DNA of 64,000 bases, taken from NCBI GenBank assembly GCA_017399185.1, contig JAFQEA010000002.1, positions 62,001 through 126,000 on the forward strand. Direction: 5' to 3'. The notes beneath the pieces are model-generated. The model did no database searches. It was given only the letters and a program-made list of their open reading frames with translations, and was not told the DNA's origin. The position numbers and the translations under genes were made by a program. This document shows, piece after piece, positions 1 through 6,598 of the stretch (positions are counted from its first letter, which is position 1; each line of letters begins with the position of its first letter). This DNA comes from Clostridia bacterium (lineage in GTDB: Bacteria; Bacillota; Clostridia; Christensenellales; Borkfalkiaceae).

Positions 1-77
1 TACGGCTTAAACCTGAAAACCTGCCCACAAAAAAGCGTGTCTTTAAAATTCAAATAGGTGCTATCAAACTTAATCAT
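1..77 (-). CDS. 8-oxoguanine-type DNA glycosylase, N-terminus only
   Basis: Only the first 25 codons are in the window; the gene runs off the left edge. The visible peptide contains FKDTLFCGQVFRFKP, which matches the N-terminal 'TL.CGQ.FRW' signature of OGG1-type 8-oxoguanine / 3-methyladenine glycosylases. The ATG at 77 is preceded by an AAAGG ribosome site. The assignment rests on this short motif; the catalytic helix-hairpin-helix lies outside the window. Confidence 0.55.
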   Translation of the reverse strand, partial: MIKFDSTYLNFKDTLFCGQVFRFKP

Positions 78-121
78 TGTTAAACCTTTTAAGTCTCTAC
101 TTTTTTAGCCTTAAAGTAATC

Positions 122-156
122 AAAAACCGCCGATAATTGACTTATCGGCGGTTTTA
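122..156 (-). terminator. Intrinsic terminator after rpmA
   Basis: A 14-bp perfect stem (123-136 with 142-155) encloses a 5-base loop and is followed by T residues on the minus strand. It closes the rplU-rpmA unit before the glycosylase gene. Confidence 0.85.
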
Positions 157-163
157 TTGCAAG

Positions 164-442
164 TTAATTTTCTTTAATTTCAATGCTTACTTGTTTTTTG
201 TCTTTGCCCAATCTTTGGAATCTAACAACGCCGTCAGCTAAAGCAAATAACGTATCGTCTTTACCGATACCAACGTTTTTGCCCGGGTGGAATTTCGTAC
301 CACGTTGACGTACTAAAATGTTGCCTGCAAGAACAAATTGACCGTCTGCACGTTTAATACCTAAACGTTGAGCAGCACTATCACGACCGTTCTTTGAAGA
401 ACCAACACCTTTTTTATGAGCAAATAATCTGAATAAAAACAT
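164..442 (-). CDS. rpmA: Large ribosomal subunit protein bL27
   Basis: The 92-residue protein has the bL27 hallmark [15 protein letters not shown] followed by [23 protein letters not shown]. bL27 reaches into the peptidyl-transferase centre. The start MFLFRLF precedes AHKKG, so the protein keeps a short N-terminal extension. In Firmicutes that extension is cleaved by the protease Prp before the mature terminus is exposed. The extension is shorter than the usual one and has FRLFA where LQFFA is typical. A GGAGG ribosome site precedes ATG 442. It lies 23 bp from rplU, with no prp (ysxB) gene in the gap. Confidence 0.97.
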   Translation of the reverse strand: MFLFRLFAHKKGVGSSKNGRDSAAQRLGIKRADGQFVLAGNILVRQRGTKFHPGKNVGIGKDDTLFALADGVVRFQRLGKDKKQVSIEIKEN

Positions 443-465
443 ATTAAATCCTCCTTTTTAAAAAA

Positions 466-774
466 TTAGTTAGCTGAAATAGATTCAATCTTTACAGCCG
501 TGAATGGTTGTCTGTGACCTTGTCTCTTTCTGATTTGCTTTTTAGCTTTGTATTTGAACACGATAATTTTTCTGAATTTATCTTGTGCTAAAACTTCGCC
601 GTGAGCTTTGAAAGATTTAACTTCTTCGCCAACCTTGATACCGTTTTCGTCTGAAACTAACAATACGTTGAATTCAACCTTATCGCCTACTTCGCCGTGG
701 AGCTTTTCGAATTTGATAACGTCACCTTCAGTTACACGATATTGTTTGCTACCGTTTTCGATAATTGCGTACAT
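466..774 (-). CDS. rplU: Large ribosomal subunit protein bL21
   Basis: The 102-residue protein from MYAIIENGSKQYRVTEGDVIKFEKL has the full bL21 fold and ends with GHRQPFTAVKIESI. I chose ATG 774 because GGGAGGT lies just upstream; the longer reading starting MDREVTL would begin inside that ribosome site. It is the first gene of the rplU-rpmA operon and is preceded by an L21 leader. Confidence 0.97.
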   Translation of the reverse strand: MYAIIENGSKQYRVTEGDVIKFEKLHGEVGDKVEFNVLLVSDENGIKVGEEVKSFKAHGEVLAQDKFRKIIVFKYKAKKQIRKRQGHRQPFTAVKIESISAN

Positions 775-775
775 T

Positions 776-864
776 AATGTTACCTCCCTGTCCAATCTCG
801 CCGAAATTCAACTTAGGCGCTACCTAAAAATGGCAGACTTAAATAGCCCGTTTCGCGCGGTTCG
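776..864 (-). promoter_or_regulatory. Ribosomal protein L21 leader RNA
   Basis: The untranslated leader upstream of rplU carries blocks I recall from the Firmicutes L21 leader family: GAACCGCGCGAAACGGGC, then TTTAAGTCTGCC, a GGTAGCGCC segment and a GGCGAGATTGGACAGG segment before the ribosome site. Such leaders are thought to let L21 repress its own operon. The match is from memory of the family; a covariance-model scan would settle it. Confidence 0.75.
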
Positions 865-869
865 CAAAT

Positions 870-898
870 AATATATCAAAAAATAAAGGTTATGTCAA
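870..898 (-). promoter_or_regulatory. Sigma-A promoter of rplU-rpmA
   Basis: On the minus strand TTGACA (893-898) and TATATT (870-875) are separated by 17 bp. The predicted start near 864 matches the 5' end of the leader. Confidence 0.75.
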
Positions 899-958
899 AC
901 AATTTATGCATAAATTCAATTGTTTTTGACACATTATTTATAAATGGGGGGTAATTTT

Positions 959-1399
959 ATGCACGATATCAAATTGAATAACGAAACTATAAATAACGTC
1001 TATAAAAACGCGCACATTGCGCTTCAGTCAATTTCCAACGTACTGCCCGAAGTTACAGATCAAAAAATGCGGGACGAGCTTAATCTTCAGTACGACGGCT
1101 ATGATAAATTTATCGGCAAGCTATCAAGCTTTATGCGCGATAACAATATTGAAGCTAAAGACGTTAACGTGATGAAAAAGGCAATGCTTTTTACTTCGGT
1201 AAAAATGAACACCTTAACGGATGACTCCACGTCGCACATAGCAGATATGATGATTAAAGGCACGGTTATGGGTATAACCGAGCTGCGCCAGCTTATATCC
1301 CGCGGACAAGATAAGATAAGTGGCGAAATTATAGATTACGCAAAGGAGCTTTTATCGCTTGAAGAATCCTTTGAAGAACGCTTAAAAACCTATCTATAA
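959..1399 (+). CDS. Conserved hypothetical helical protein
   Basis: A 146-residue, almost entirely helical soluble protein (MHDIKLNNETINNVYKNAHI...) without signal peptide or cysteines. It resembles the small four-helix-bundle proteins (DUF2383/ferritin-like) common in Clostridia, but I cannot name a family with certainty. I chose ATG 959 because the GGGGGG run just upstream is the ribosome site; an ATG at 944 would put that site inside the gene. The last codons and stop lie inside a copy of the dispersed element, and a terminator follows. It is transcribed divergently from rplU. Confidence 0.7.
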   Translation: MHDIKLNNETINNVYKNAHIALQSISNVLPEVTDQKMRDELNLQYDGYDKFIGKLSSFMRDNNIEAKDVNVMKKAMLFTSVKMNTLTDDSTSHIADMMIKGTVMGITELRQLISRGQDKISGEIIDYAKELLSLEESFEERLKTYL

Positions 1400-1417
1400 G
1401 CCGGTTAACGGCAAAAA
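1384..1417 (+). repeat. Dispersed CTATAAGCCG element, copy over a stop codon
   Basis: AAAAACC, then CTATAAGCCGGTTAACGGC, then an A-run. The core supplies the final Leu codon and the TAA stop of the preceding helical-protein gene. Confidence 0.7.
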
Positions 1418-1446
1418 AGCACCCTTTTTATCGGGGGCTTTTTTTA
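1414..1446 (+). terminator. Terminator after the helical-protein gene
   Basis: AAAAAGCACCC pairs with GGGGGCTTTTT across a short loop and ends in a run of seven T. Confidence 0.75.
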
Positions 1447-1512
1447 ATTAAGAATGAAGAATGAAGAATTGTGGTCTGGTTTTGGCAGTAGCCAAAACCT
1501 TTTATTAAATTT
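1446..1512. repeat. Heptamer array plus variable-hairpin module
   Basis: Three GAAGAAT-type heptamers are followed by TGTGGT, a hairpin (GGTTTTGGC with GCCAAAACC) and CTTTTATTAAATTT. The same order of parts, with different stem sequences, recurs near 18.3, 35.35, 60.43 and 60.52 kb. Confidence 0.6.
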
Positions 1513-1543
1513 AAAAAGGCTTTGCAACCGCAAAGCCTTTTGT
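1513..1543 (-). terminator. Bidirectional terminator of module copy 1
   Basis: AAAAAGGCTTTGC and GCAAAGCCTTTT form a stem. The identical sequence closes module copy 2 at 4755-4787, so it was duplicated along with the genes. Confidence 0.8.
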
Positions 1544-1552
1544 TATTATTAA

Positions 1553-2206
1553 TTACGCGTTGTTTTCAGCCTGTAATTCATCAAGTGCTGGGCACACAAC
1601 GTAAAATTGCCCGTCTATTATAGCCCAATAATATTCAACTGCCAAAGCATAACCATGTTTATTGAACGTAAGGTCTAAAAATATACCGCCAGGCTCACCA
1701 GTCGTTGGGTTAACGTTGCAATCCTTTAAAAACTCTTGCGTTATTTCTTTGCCACTTAAACGCTCAAATTCTTCAATTATGCTTGCAAAGCTATAAGATA
1801 AATTGCTTTTGAACACTAACGGCTCTTTTAAAGCGTTATTGTATCTATCAATGTAAACGTAGTCAAAGCCATCTTTTGTGCCTAAATAAATCTGGAAGTG
1901 TTGCTGAGCAATTTTCCAATTCCTAAATTTGTTACGATCATACCCGATAGTTTTCTTTAATATAAGCTCGTCTTCCTCGCACAATAAACGCGAAAGCCAG
2001 ATTTCTTGAGCTTCAATCTTGCTGTTTTCTGTATTCGAACTGCCTGAAAATGCAAAAAAAGTATCAAAATTATTTTCAATAATATCCGTACTTTTAGCGC
2101 AGTCACGTTCCTTGCCTAAACCACAGCCGGTAATACCGATAAGTGATACGGTGGCTACAAGCACAGCTATTATCTTTAATAAATTGTTATTAATTGTTTT
2201 TTTCAT
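1553..2206 (-). CDS. Exported lipoprotein, paralogue family A (copy 1)
   Basis: A 217-residue lipoprotein with lipobox LIGITGC and a short mature protein of unknown function. Three blocks define the family: NNFDTFFAFSG just after the anchor, IYLGTKDGFDYVYI in the middle, and a C-terminal stretch with EEFERLSGKEITQEFLKDC. These blocks recur in its neighbour at 2219 and in both proteins of the second module copy, so all four are paralogues. It is the last gene of the unit, 12 bp after family B, with a strong AAGGGGG ribosome site. I recognise no named domain. Confidence 0.8.
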   Translation of the reverse strand: MKKTINNNLLKIIAVLVATVSLIGITGCGLGKERDCAKSTDIIENNFDTFFAFSGSSNTENSKIEAQEIWLSRLLCEEDELILKKTIGYDRNKFRNWKIAQQHFQIYLGTKDGFDYVYIDRYNNALKEPLVFKSNLSYSFASIIEEFERLSGKEITQEFLKDCNVNPTTGEPGGIFLDLTFNKHGYALAVEYYWAIIDGQFYVVCPALDELQAENNA

Positions 2207-2218
2207 ATCAGCACCCCC

Positions 2219-2875
2219 TTAATACAAAACGCCTGCTTTAATATATTCAGGGCTAGTAATATAAATTTGATTGTTAATCAGCGACCAAAAAACCAAATTG
2301 TATTTTGTTTTTTCGGCATTGGGTACTAAATAAACAGTAATACCACCCGGTTGATTAAGTACCAGATGTCTTTCACAATCTTGTAAAAATTCCTGCGTGA
2401 GCGTTGTGCCACTTAAGCGTTCAAATTCCTTAATAACGCTATCAAACGTAAATGGGAGATTGCTTTCATACACAAGCTTAAGTCCGGAATTGATGTTAGC
2501 CGATTGTATATATACTATATCCTTACCGTCCTTAACGCCTAAAAAGATTTCGTATTCAAGGGGGCCGTTGCTTCTTTTGGTACTCTTTTGCTTTGCTTTA
2601 TGTTCTTTTTCAAAAATAGCCTTGTCTGCATCGCTTAACAGGTCTGATGCCAATATCTCGTTAGCGTCAATCAAAACAATTACATTTCTGTCTACATTCA
2701 CGCCTGAATAAGCAAAAAAAGTATCAAAATATGTATCAATAACCGCGGGGGTTTTACCTGTAACCATATAGCCGTAAGCTTTTTCACGGCCAGTCATAAA
2801 AATAACTAAAGTGAATGCGATTACTAAGCAAAACAACTTTAATAGCGGTGTTGTTTTTTCACTTTTAAATTCCAT
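2219..2875 (-). CDS. Membrane-anchored paralogue family B (copy 1)
   Basis: A 218-residue protein with a cytoplasmic start (MEFKSEKTT), one hydrophobic segment at about residues 11-28 and no lipobox cysteine, so it is probably held by an uncleaved anchor. The outside part repeats the family blocks: YFDTFFAYSG, IFLGVKDGKDIVYI and KEFERLSGTTLTQEFLQDC. The GGAGG ribosome site is formed by the last codons of the upstream protease-like gene, so the two are tightly coupled. Function unknown. Confidence 0.78.
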   Translation of the reverse strand: MEFKSEKTTPLLKLFCLVIAFTLVIFMTGREKAYGYMVTGKTPAVIDTYFDTFFAYSGVNVDRNVIVLIDANEILASDLLSDADKAIFEKEHKAKQKSTKRSNGPLEYEIFLGVKDGKDIVYIQSANINSGLKLVYESNLPFTFDSVIKEFERLSGTTLTQEFLQDCERHLVLNQPGGITVYLVPNAEKTKYNLVFWSLINNQIYITSPEYIKAGVLY

Positions 2876-2877
2876 AA

Positions 2878-4515
2878 TTATCCTCCTTGTGTGCTATTTG
2901 TACTATGTATTATCGGCGGTATTACGGAAAGCAACGTCTGCCCGCAGCTAATACAAACCTTTATGTTACTTCCGACAAATGTCATTGCGACGCAGGCCTG
3001 TCTTTCCACGTAACCACAAACACAGACCTTATTATGTGTCCTGCGGTCATTATTGGATACGTAAGTTATGGTATGATTATGATTTGCAATATCTTCATAA
3101 CCGCAAATAGTACAAATATTCAAACCTATTTCATTCGCAACAAATGTATGATTGTCGGTTTCAATATTTGTATATCCACAAACAATGCAAATATCAAGAC
3201 AACCATCAGCTACATATATATGTTGTTCAGTCACTTTAATAACGTTACAAGCTTCACATCTGTATTTATGATGTGTCGTATTATATTCCAATATATCATC
3301 CCCTCGATGATTGCATGTATATTGACCACAAGGACAAATAGAACCACTACAACCTTCAGCGTACCATATATAATTATTGGAACAAATATGGGAACTCGTT
3401 ATGTTAAAGTAAATAGCATCTATTATACTGTCCCAAGCAAATACATCAATTGAATCCCTATACGGATATTTATAACCATTATGTGCAATAAGTCCATCGT
3501 CTTGATAACCATAACCTACAACAAAATGACCAATTTCCCAAAAGCCATCAGGAAAAAAGCCCGCTATAATTGGTAAATTTGAATCTATTGCGTTTTTACA
3601 AAACGCTTCTTCATCAGTAAACAGCCTTGTTAATGTTATATCAAGTCCCGCATCACTCACAAACACTTCAAAGTAATTCTCAATTAAATGGCAAATACTT
3701 GCCATTGTTAATAAATTGCTATTACTTGGCACAAAATCTATTGTATGAGCGTATTCAATTAAAATACCATGAAAATCATCATCTATTCCAGGTGATTCAA
3801 CGTAGTCTTCTAAATTTATATCATCGAATGTGTCAAAATTAGCTTCGACAGTAACATCATAAGATTCATAAATACAGTTGTCATTATAGAATGTGTCAAA
3901 GTATGATAAAACCATTTCAAATGCAACATAGCCGCACGAATTTGGATATAATTCATTAGTATTACTACCTATGTTATTTCTCATGTTACGGAAATAAAAT
4001 TCGTTATCAATAAAGACTGCCGTATCTAAAATTTCACCTGATGACCTGGTTTGAGTCTGTTGAGTATCACGCGTGTTAAGTAAAACCCTATATTCAGATT
4101 CCACTTCCCGTAATTGACTTATTTGCGTCATATCAAGAACTTTTGAATAGGGTAGCTCATAATAAACGTCATTTAATACGTAATAATTATATGTAGGTGC
4201 TAAATAAATCTTTACGCTTGCTTGTGGTAAGCCGTAAAAGGGTGAGTTGCCGTTTTTGCTGTATTCCGTGAATTTTTGTCTTGCTGTATCAAAAATTAAG
4301 TAACAGTTTTCGCCTTCAGCTAAAAGGTGTGTTGCTTGCCCTGAAAAGCCGTATAAAACTTCAACAGTATATTCATCTGTGCCAAGCTTTGATACGACAA
4401 CGTCATTAAATGTTTCATTTTGCTCATCCGCAAAGGCTAAAAGTGTAGTTTGCTGCATGAAAATTAAAGTCATGCAAACAAATAGAACAATAATGCGCTT
4501 TGTAAGTTTTTTCAT
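2878..4515 (-). CDS. Secreted papain-fold (C39-like) protease with CxxCG repeats
   Basis: 545 residues from ATG 4515, which follows AAGGGGG. Residues 1-30 are a signal peptide ending near AFA-DE. A papain/C39-like core has NSCGYVAFEM (candidate nucleophile Cys194) and GHFVVGYGYQDDGLIAHNGY (candidate His330). The C-terminal 170 residues are cysteine pairs of CxxC type (CEAC 420, CIVCGY 443, CTICGY 468, CVCGY 498, CISCGQ 521) separated by His-rich spacers, a possible series of small zinc ribbons. It is first in a three-gene unit under its own promoter. Catalytic assignment is inference; an inactive cysteine-protease fold is possible. Confidence 0.7.
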   Translation of the reverse strand: MKKLTKRIIVLFVCMTLIFMQQTTLLAFADEQNETFNDVVVSKLGTDEYTVEVLYGFSGQATHLLAEGENCYLIFDTARQKFTEYSKNGNSPFYGLPQASVKIYLAPTYNYYVLNDVYYELPYSKVLDMTQISQLREVESEYRVLLNTRDTQQTQTRSSGEILDTAVFIDNEFYFRNMRNNIGSNTNELYPNSCGYVAFEMVLSYFDTFYNDNCIYESYDVTVEANFDTFDDINLEDYVESPGIDDDFHGILIEYAHTIDFVPSNSNLLTMASICHLIENYFEVFVSDAGLDITLTRLFTDEEAFCKNAIDSNLPIIAGFFPDGFWEIGHFVVGYGYQDDGLIAHNGYKYPYRDSIDVFAWDSIIDAIYFNITSSHICSNNYIWYAEGCSGSICPCGQYTCNHRGDDILEYNTTHHKYRCEACNVIKVTEQHIYVADGCLDICIVCGYTNIETDNHTFVANEIGLNICTICGYEDIANHNHTITYVSNNDRRTHNKVCVCGYVERQACVAMTFVGSNIKVCISCGQTLLSVIPPIIHSTNSTQGG

Positions 4516-4548
4516 AAAAATCCCCCTTAAATTGATTTTTGTAGCGTT

Positions 4549-4577
4549 ATTATAGCATACGCATACACGCATTGCAA
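4549..4577 (-). promoter_or_regulatory. Promoter of module copy 1
   Basis: On the minus strand TTGCAA (4572-4577) and TATAAT (4549-4554) are 17 bp apart, with an extended -10 TGC. The arrangement is identical before copy 2 at 6325-6353. Confidence 0.8.
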
Positions 4578-4585
4578 TAGTTTTA

Positions 4586-4617
4586 TTAAAAAAGCAACTC
4601 AACGCTTGGTTGAGTTG
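4586..4617 (-). terminator. CAACTCAAC hairpin terminator upstream of module copy 1
   Basis: CAACTCAAC pairs with GTTGAGTTG and is followed by CTTTTTT on the minus strand. It would insulate the unit from transcription arriving from copy 2. The same hairpin occurs at 6363-6393 and 60633-60662. Confidence 0.65.
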
Positions 4618-4631
4618 GGGTTTAGTATAAT

Positions 4632-4669
4632 AAAAAGTGCCGTTAATCGACCTATAGAGCCACTTTTTT
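4632..4669 (-). repeat. Dispersed CTATAAGCCG element
   Basis: Full-length copy with AAAAAGTGGC and ACTTTTTT ends around CTATAGGTCGATTAACGGC, read on the minus strand. It sits between module copies 1 and 2. Confidence 0.75.
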
Positions 4670-4720
4670 AATTTATATAAGGTTTGATTGCTTGCGGGTG
4701 CAAACTACCAACTGACCGCA

Positions 4721-4753
4721 ATTATTCACTATTCACTATTCATTATTCACTAA
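4721..4753. repeat. Heptameric repeat array
   Basis: Four to five tandem copies of a TTCACTA / TTCATTA heptamer, the same family as the arrays near 51.92 and 60.40 kb. Confidence 0.65.
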
Positions 4754-4754
4754 C

Positions 4755-4787
4755 AAAAAAGGCTTTGCAACCGCAAAGCCTTTTGTT
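4755..4787 (-). terminator. Terminator of module copy 2
   Basis: AAAAAAGGCTTTGC and GCAAAGCCTTTT form the stem; identical to the terminator of copy 1. Confidence 0.8.
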
Positions 4788-4795
4788 CTTATTCA

Positions 4796-5482
4796 TTACG
4801 CGTTGTTTTCAGCCTGTAATTCATCAAGTGCTGGGCACACAACGTAAAACTGCCCGTCAATAATAGCCCAATAAAATTCAACAGCTTTCATATTCCCCTG
4901 ATTAAAACGCAAATTAATAAATATTCCGCCCGGCTCTCCGATAGCTTGATTTACGTTGCAATCATTTAAAAACTCTTGCGTTAAATCTTTACCGCTTAAG
5001 CGCTCAAATTCTTCAATAATACTTGCAAAGCTATAGGGTAAATTGCTTTTGAAAACTAAAGGCTGTTCTAATGAATGGTTATATCTATCAATGTAGATAT
5101 AATCAACACCGTCTTTTGTCCCTAAATATAATTGCATTTCATCACGAATTGCAGACCTCTGTCCTTTTTCTGTTCCGTGATTTAATGCTTTTTGAAGGGT
5201 TTTCACGTCTTCTTTACTTAATAAGCTGGACGACCAAATACGGTATGCATTTTCTTTGCTATGCCTACTCCCCGAGCCCCCTGAAAAGGCAAAAAACGTA
5301 TCAAAATTGCTGCTGATGATATCCATGCTTTTTGAACAATCTCTTGCAGGGCCTAAATCAATCTGCGCTTTCTTGTCCTTGCAACCTACAAATGATAACA
5401 TTACGACAAGAATTAATAAAAGCGTTAACAGGCTTATAAGGTACTTCTTTGCGTTACCAGTATTAGCGTTTAAGTTTTTCAT
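4796..5482 (-). CDS. Exported lipoprotein, paralogue family A (copy 2)
   Basis: A 228-residue lipoprotein with an N-terminal hydrophobic segment and FVGCKD at the lipidation site. It is a close paralogue of the protein at 1553: the last 17 residues are the same (GQFYVVCPALDELQAENNA) and NNFDTFF appears as SNFDTFFAFSG. The block EEFERLSGKDLTQEFLNDC is kept. The middle part has diverged (GSGSRHSKENAYRIWSSS), so the copies are not recent identical duplicates. Last gene of its unit; function unknown. Confidence 0.8.
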   Translation of the reverse strand: MKNLNANTGNAKKYLISLLTLLLILVVMLSFVGCKDKKAQIDLGPARDCSKSMDIISSNFDTFFAFSGGSGSRHSKENAYRIWSSSLLSKEDVKTLQKALNHGTEKGQRSAIRDEMQLYLGTKDGVDYIYIDRYNHSLEQPLVFKSNLPYSFASIIEEFERLSGKDLTQEFLNDCNVNQAIGEPGGIFINLRFNQGNMKAVEFYWAIIDGQFYVVCPALDELQAENNA

Positions 5483-5493
5483 ACTGTCACCCC

Positions 5494-6165
5494 CTAATAC
5501 AAAACGCCGGCTTTAATTAAGTCGGGACTGGTAATATAAATTTGACCGTTTATATTCGCCCAGAATACAAAGATGTATGCAGTTTTATCAGCGTTCGGCA
5601 CTAAATGGAATAATATACCGTTTGGCTGATCAAGTACTTTATTCCGCGTGCAGTCAGTTAAAAATTCTTGTGTTAGCTCCGTCCCGCTTAAACGCTCAAA
5701 TTCCTTAATAACGCTATCGTACGTAAATGGTAGATTACTTTCAAAAGTAAACCCACCTGATTTCGAGGAACTATTAACGACAAGATACATTATTTCTTTA
5801 CCGTCCTTAACGCCTAAAAAAGCAACGTACGTGTGTCCGGTCCCCACCTTATCAACGTGCTTTTGAAAAATTTTTTTATCTTCTTCATTTAAAAAGTTAG
5901 ATAAAAGTAATTCTTTCGCCTTTAGCATAGGATGATCATGTGGTCCCAGTACTAAAGGCTCTTCCCCTGATAAAGCAAAAAAAGTATCAAAGTGCTCATC
6001 AATAATATTTGTTAATTTTCCAACAAACGTAGCACCTTGTGCTTGCGTAATTTGTTGCTTGTTATGCTTAAAATTTGTATAAGTTGTAACACCAATTACG
6101 AATAAAACCAAAAAAATGCACGCAGTACACTTTAAAAAAACTGATTTCTTTTTATCTGATTCCAT
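5494..6165 (-). CDS. Membrane-anchored paralogue family B (copy 2)
   Basis: 223 residues from ATG 6165 (MESDKKKS), chosen over the ATG at 6171 because spacing from the GGGAG site fits and because copy 1 starts at the matching codon. One hydrophobic anchor at about residues 11-28 precedes the family blocks EHFDTFFALSG, FLGVKDGKEIMYL and KEFERLSGTELTQEFLTDC. The C-terminus SPDLIKAGVLY matches SPEYIKAGVLY of copy 1. Its start overlaps the stop region of the 40-codon remnant ORF upstream, as in a coupled operon. Confidence 0.78.
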   Translation of the reverse strand: MESDKKKSVFLKCTACIFLVLFVIGVTTYTNFKHNKQQITQAQGATFVGKLTNIIDEHFDTFFALSGEEPLVLGPHDHPMLKAKELLLSNFLNEEDKKIFQKHVDKVGTGHTYVAFLGVKDGKEIMYLVVNSSSKSGGFTFESNLPFTYDSVIKEFERLSGTELTQEFLTDCTRNKVLDQPNGILFHLVPNADKTAYIFVFWANINGQIYITSPDLIKAGVLY

Positions 6166-6167
6166 AA

Positions 6168-6290
6168 TCATTCTCCCTGTATGTTATTTGTACTATGTAT
6201 TATCGGCGGTATTACGGAAAGCAAGGTCTGCCCGCAGCTAATACAAACCTTTACGTTACTTAAAGCTAAAAATTGATTTAGTTTTTTCAT
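6168..6290 (-). CDS. 40-codon remnant of the CxxCG protease gene
   Basis: An intact short reading frame, MKKLNQFLALSNVKVCISCG and onward, ending HSTNNIQGE. It joins the first codons of the protease-like protein seen at 2878 (MKKL) to its last 25 or so residues, so the middle 500 residues are missing in frame. Promoter, ribosome site (GGGGGG before ATG 6290) and the coupled junction to the next gene are all kept. It may be translated only to couple ribosomes into the family B gene, or it may be a small CxxC peptide. The ORF is certain, its expression inferred. Confidence 0.6.
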   Translation of the reverse strand: MKKLNQFLALSNVKVCISCGQTLLSVIPPIIHSTNNIQGE

Positions 6291-6324
6291 AAAATCCCCC
6301 CCTTAAATTGATTTTTGCAACTTT

Positions 6325-6353
6325 ATTATAGCATACGCATACACGCATTGCAA
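6325..6353 (-). promoter_or_regulatory. Promoter of module copy 2
   Basis: TTGCAA (6348-6353) and TATAAT (6325-6330) are 17 bp apart on the minus strand, with an extended -10. Near-identical to copy 1. Confidence 0.8.
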
Positions 6354-6362
6354 TAATTTTAT

Positions 6363-6393
6363 TAAAAAAGCAACTCAACGCTTGGTTGAGTTG
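6363..6393 (-). terminator. CAACTCAAC hairpin terminator upstream of module copy 2
   Basis: Nine-bp stem CAACTCAAC/GTTGAGTTG followed by CTTTTTT on the minus strand. Confidence 0.6.
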
Positions 6394-6406
6394 GTCTATA
6401 ATATAT

Positions 6407-6443
6407 AAAAAAGCATCAATAACAGGCTTATAGCCCCACTTTT
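6407..6443 (-). repeat. Dispersed CTATAAGCCG element
   Basis: Minus-strand CAAAAGTGGGG, then CTATAAGCCTGTTATTG, then CTTTTTT. It lies 13 bp beyond the CAACTCAAC hairpin, the same pairing as at 4.6 and 60.6 kb. Confidence 0.7.
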
Positions 6444-6568
6444 GGTTTTTATAAACTTTCAATTTATCTTTTAAAATTAATCAAGCTTTGCGAGTTAATC
6501 AAGCAAAACGGACCATAACTATTAATTATTCACGCCGCGCATACGCACGGACATTATTCATTAATATA

Positions 6569-6598
6569 AAAAACGCCGCTTAAGGTAAGCGGCGTTTT
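6569..6598 (-). terminator. Terminator of the GH4 gene
   Basis: AACGCCGCTTA/TAAGCGGCGTT stem with a T run on the minus strand. The TAA stop of the GH4 gene lies inside the stem. Confidence 0.8.

Noticed and set aside
1446..1480. Heptamer arrays as CRISPR
   Set aside because: The units are 7 bp, contiguous, without spacers, and no cas genes are present.
4516..4602. N-terminal extension MSCFFNKTIAMRV of the protease-like protein
   Set aside because: It spans the promoter and ribosome site; ATG 4515 has the right ribosome site and signal peptide.
6256..6462. A minus-strand reading frame MKVYKNQKWGYKPVIDAFLY
   Set aside because: It runs across promoter, hairpin and element; the open frame is a by-product of the element's sequence.
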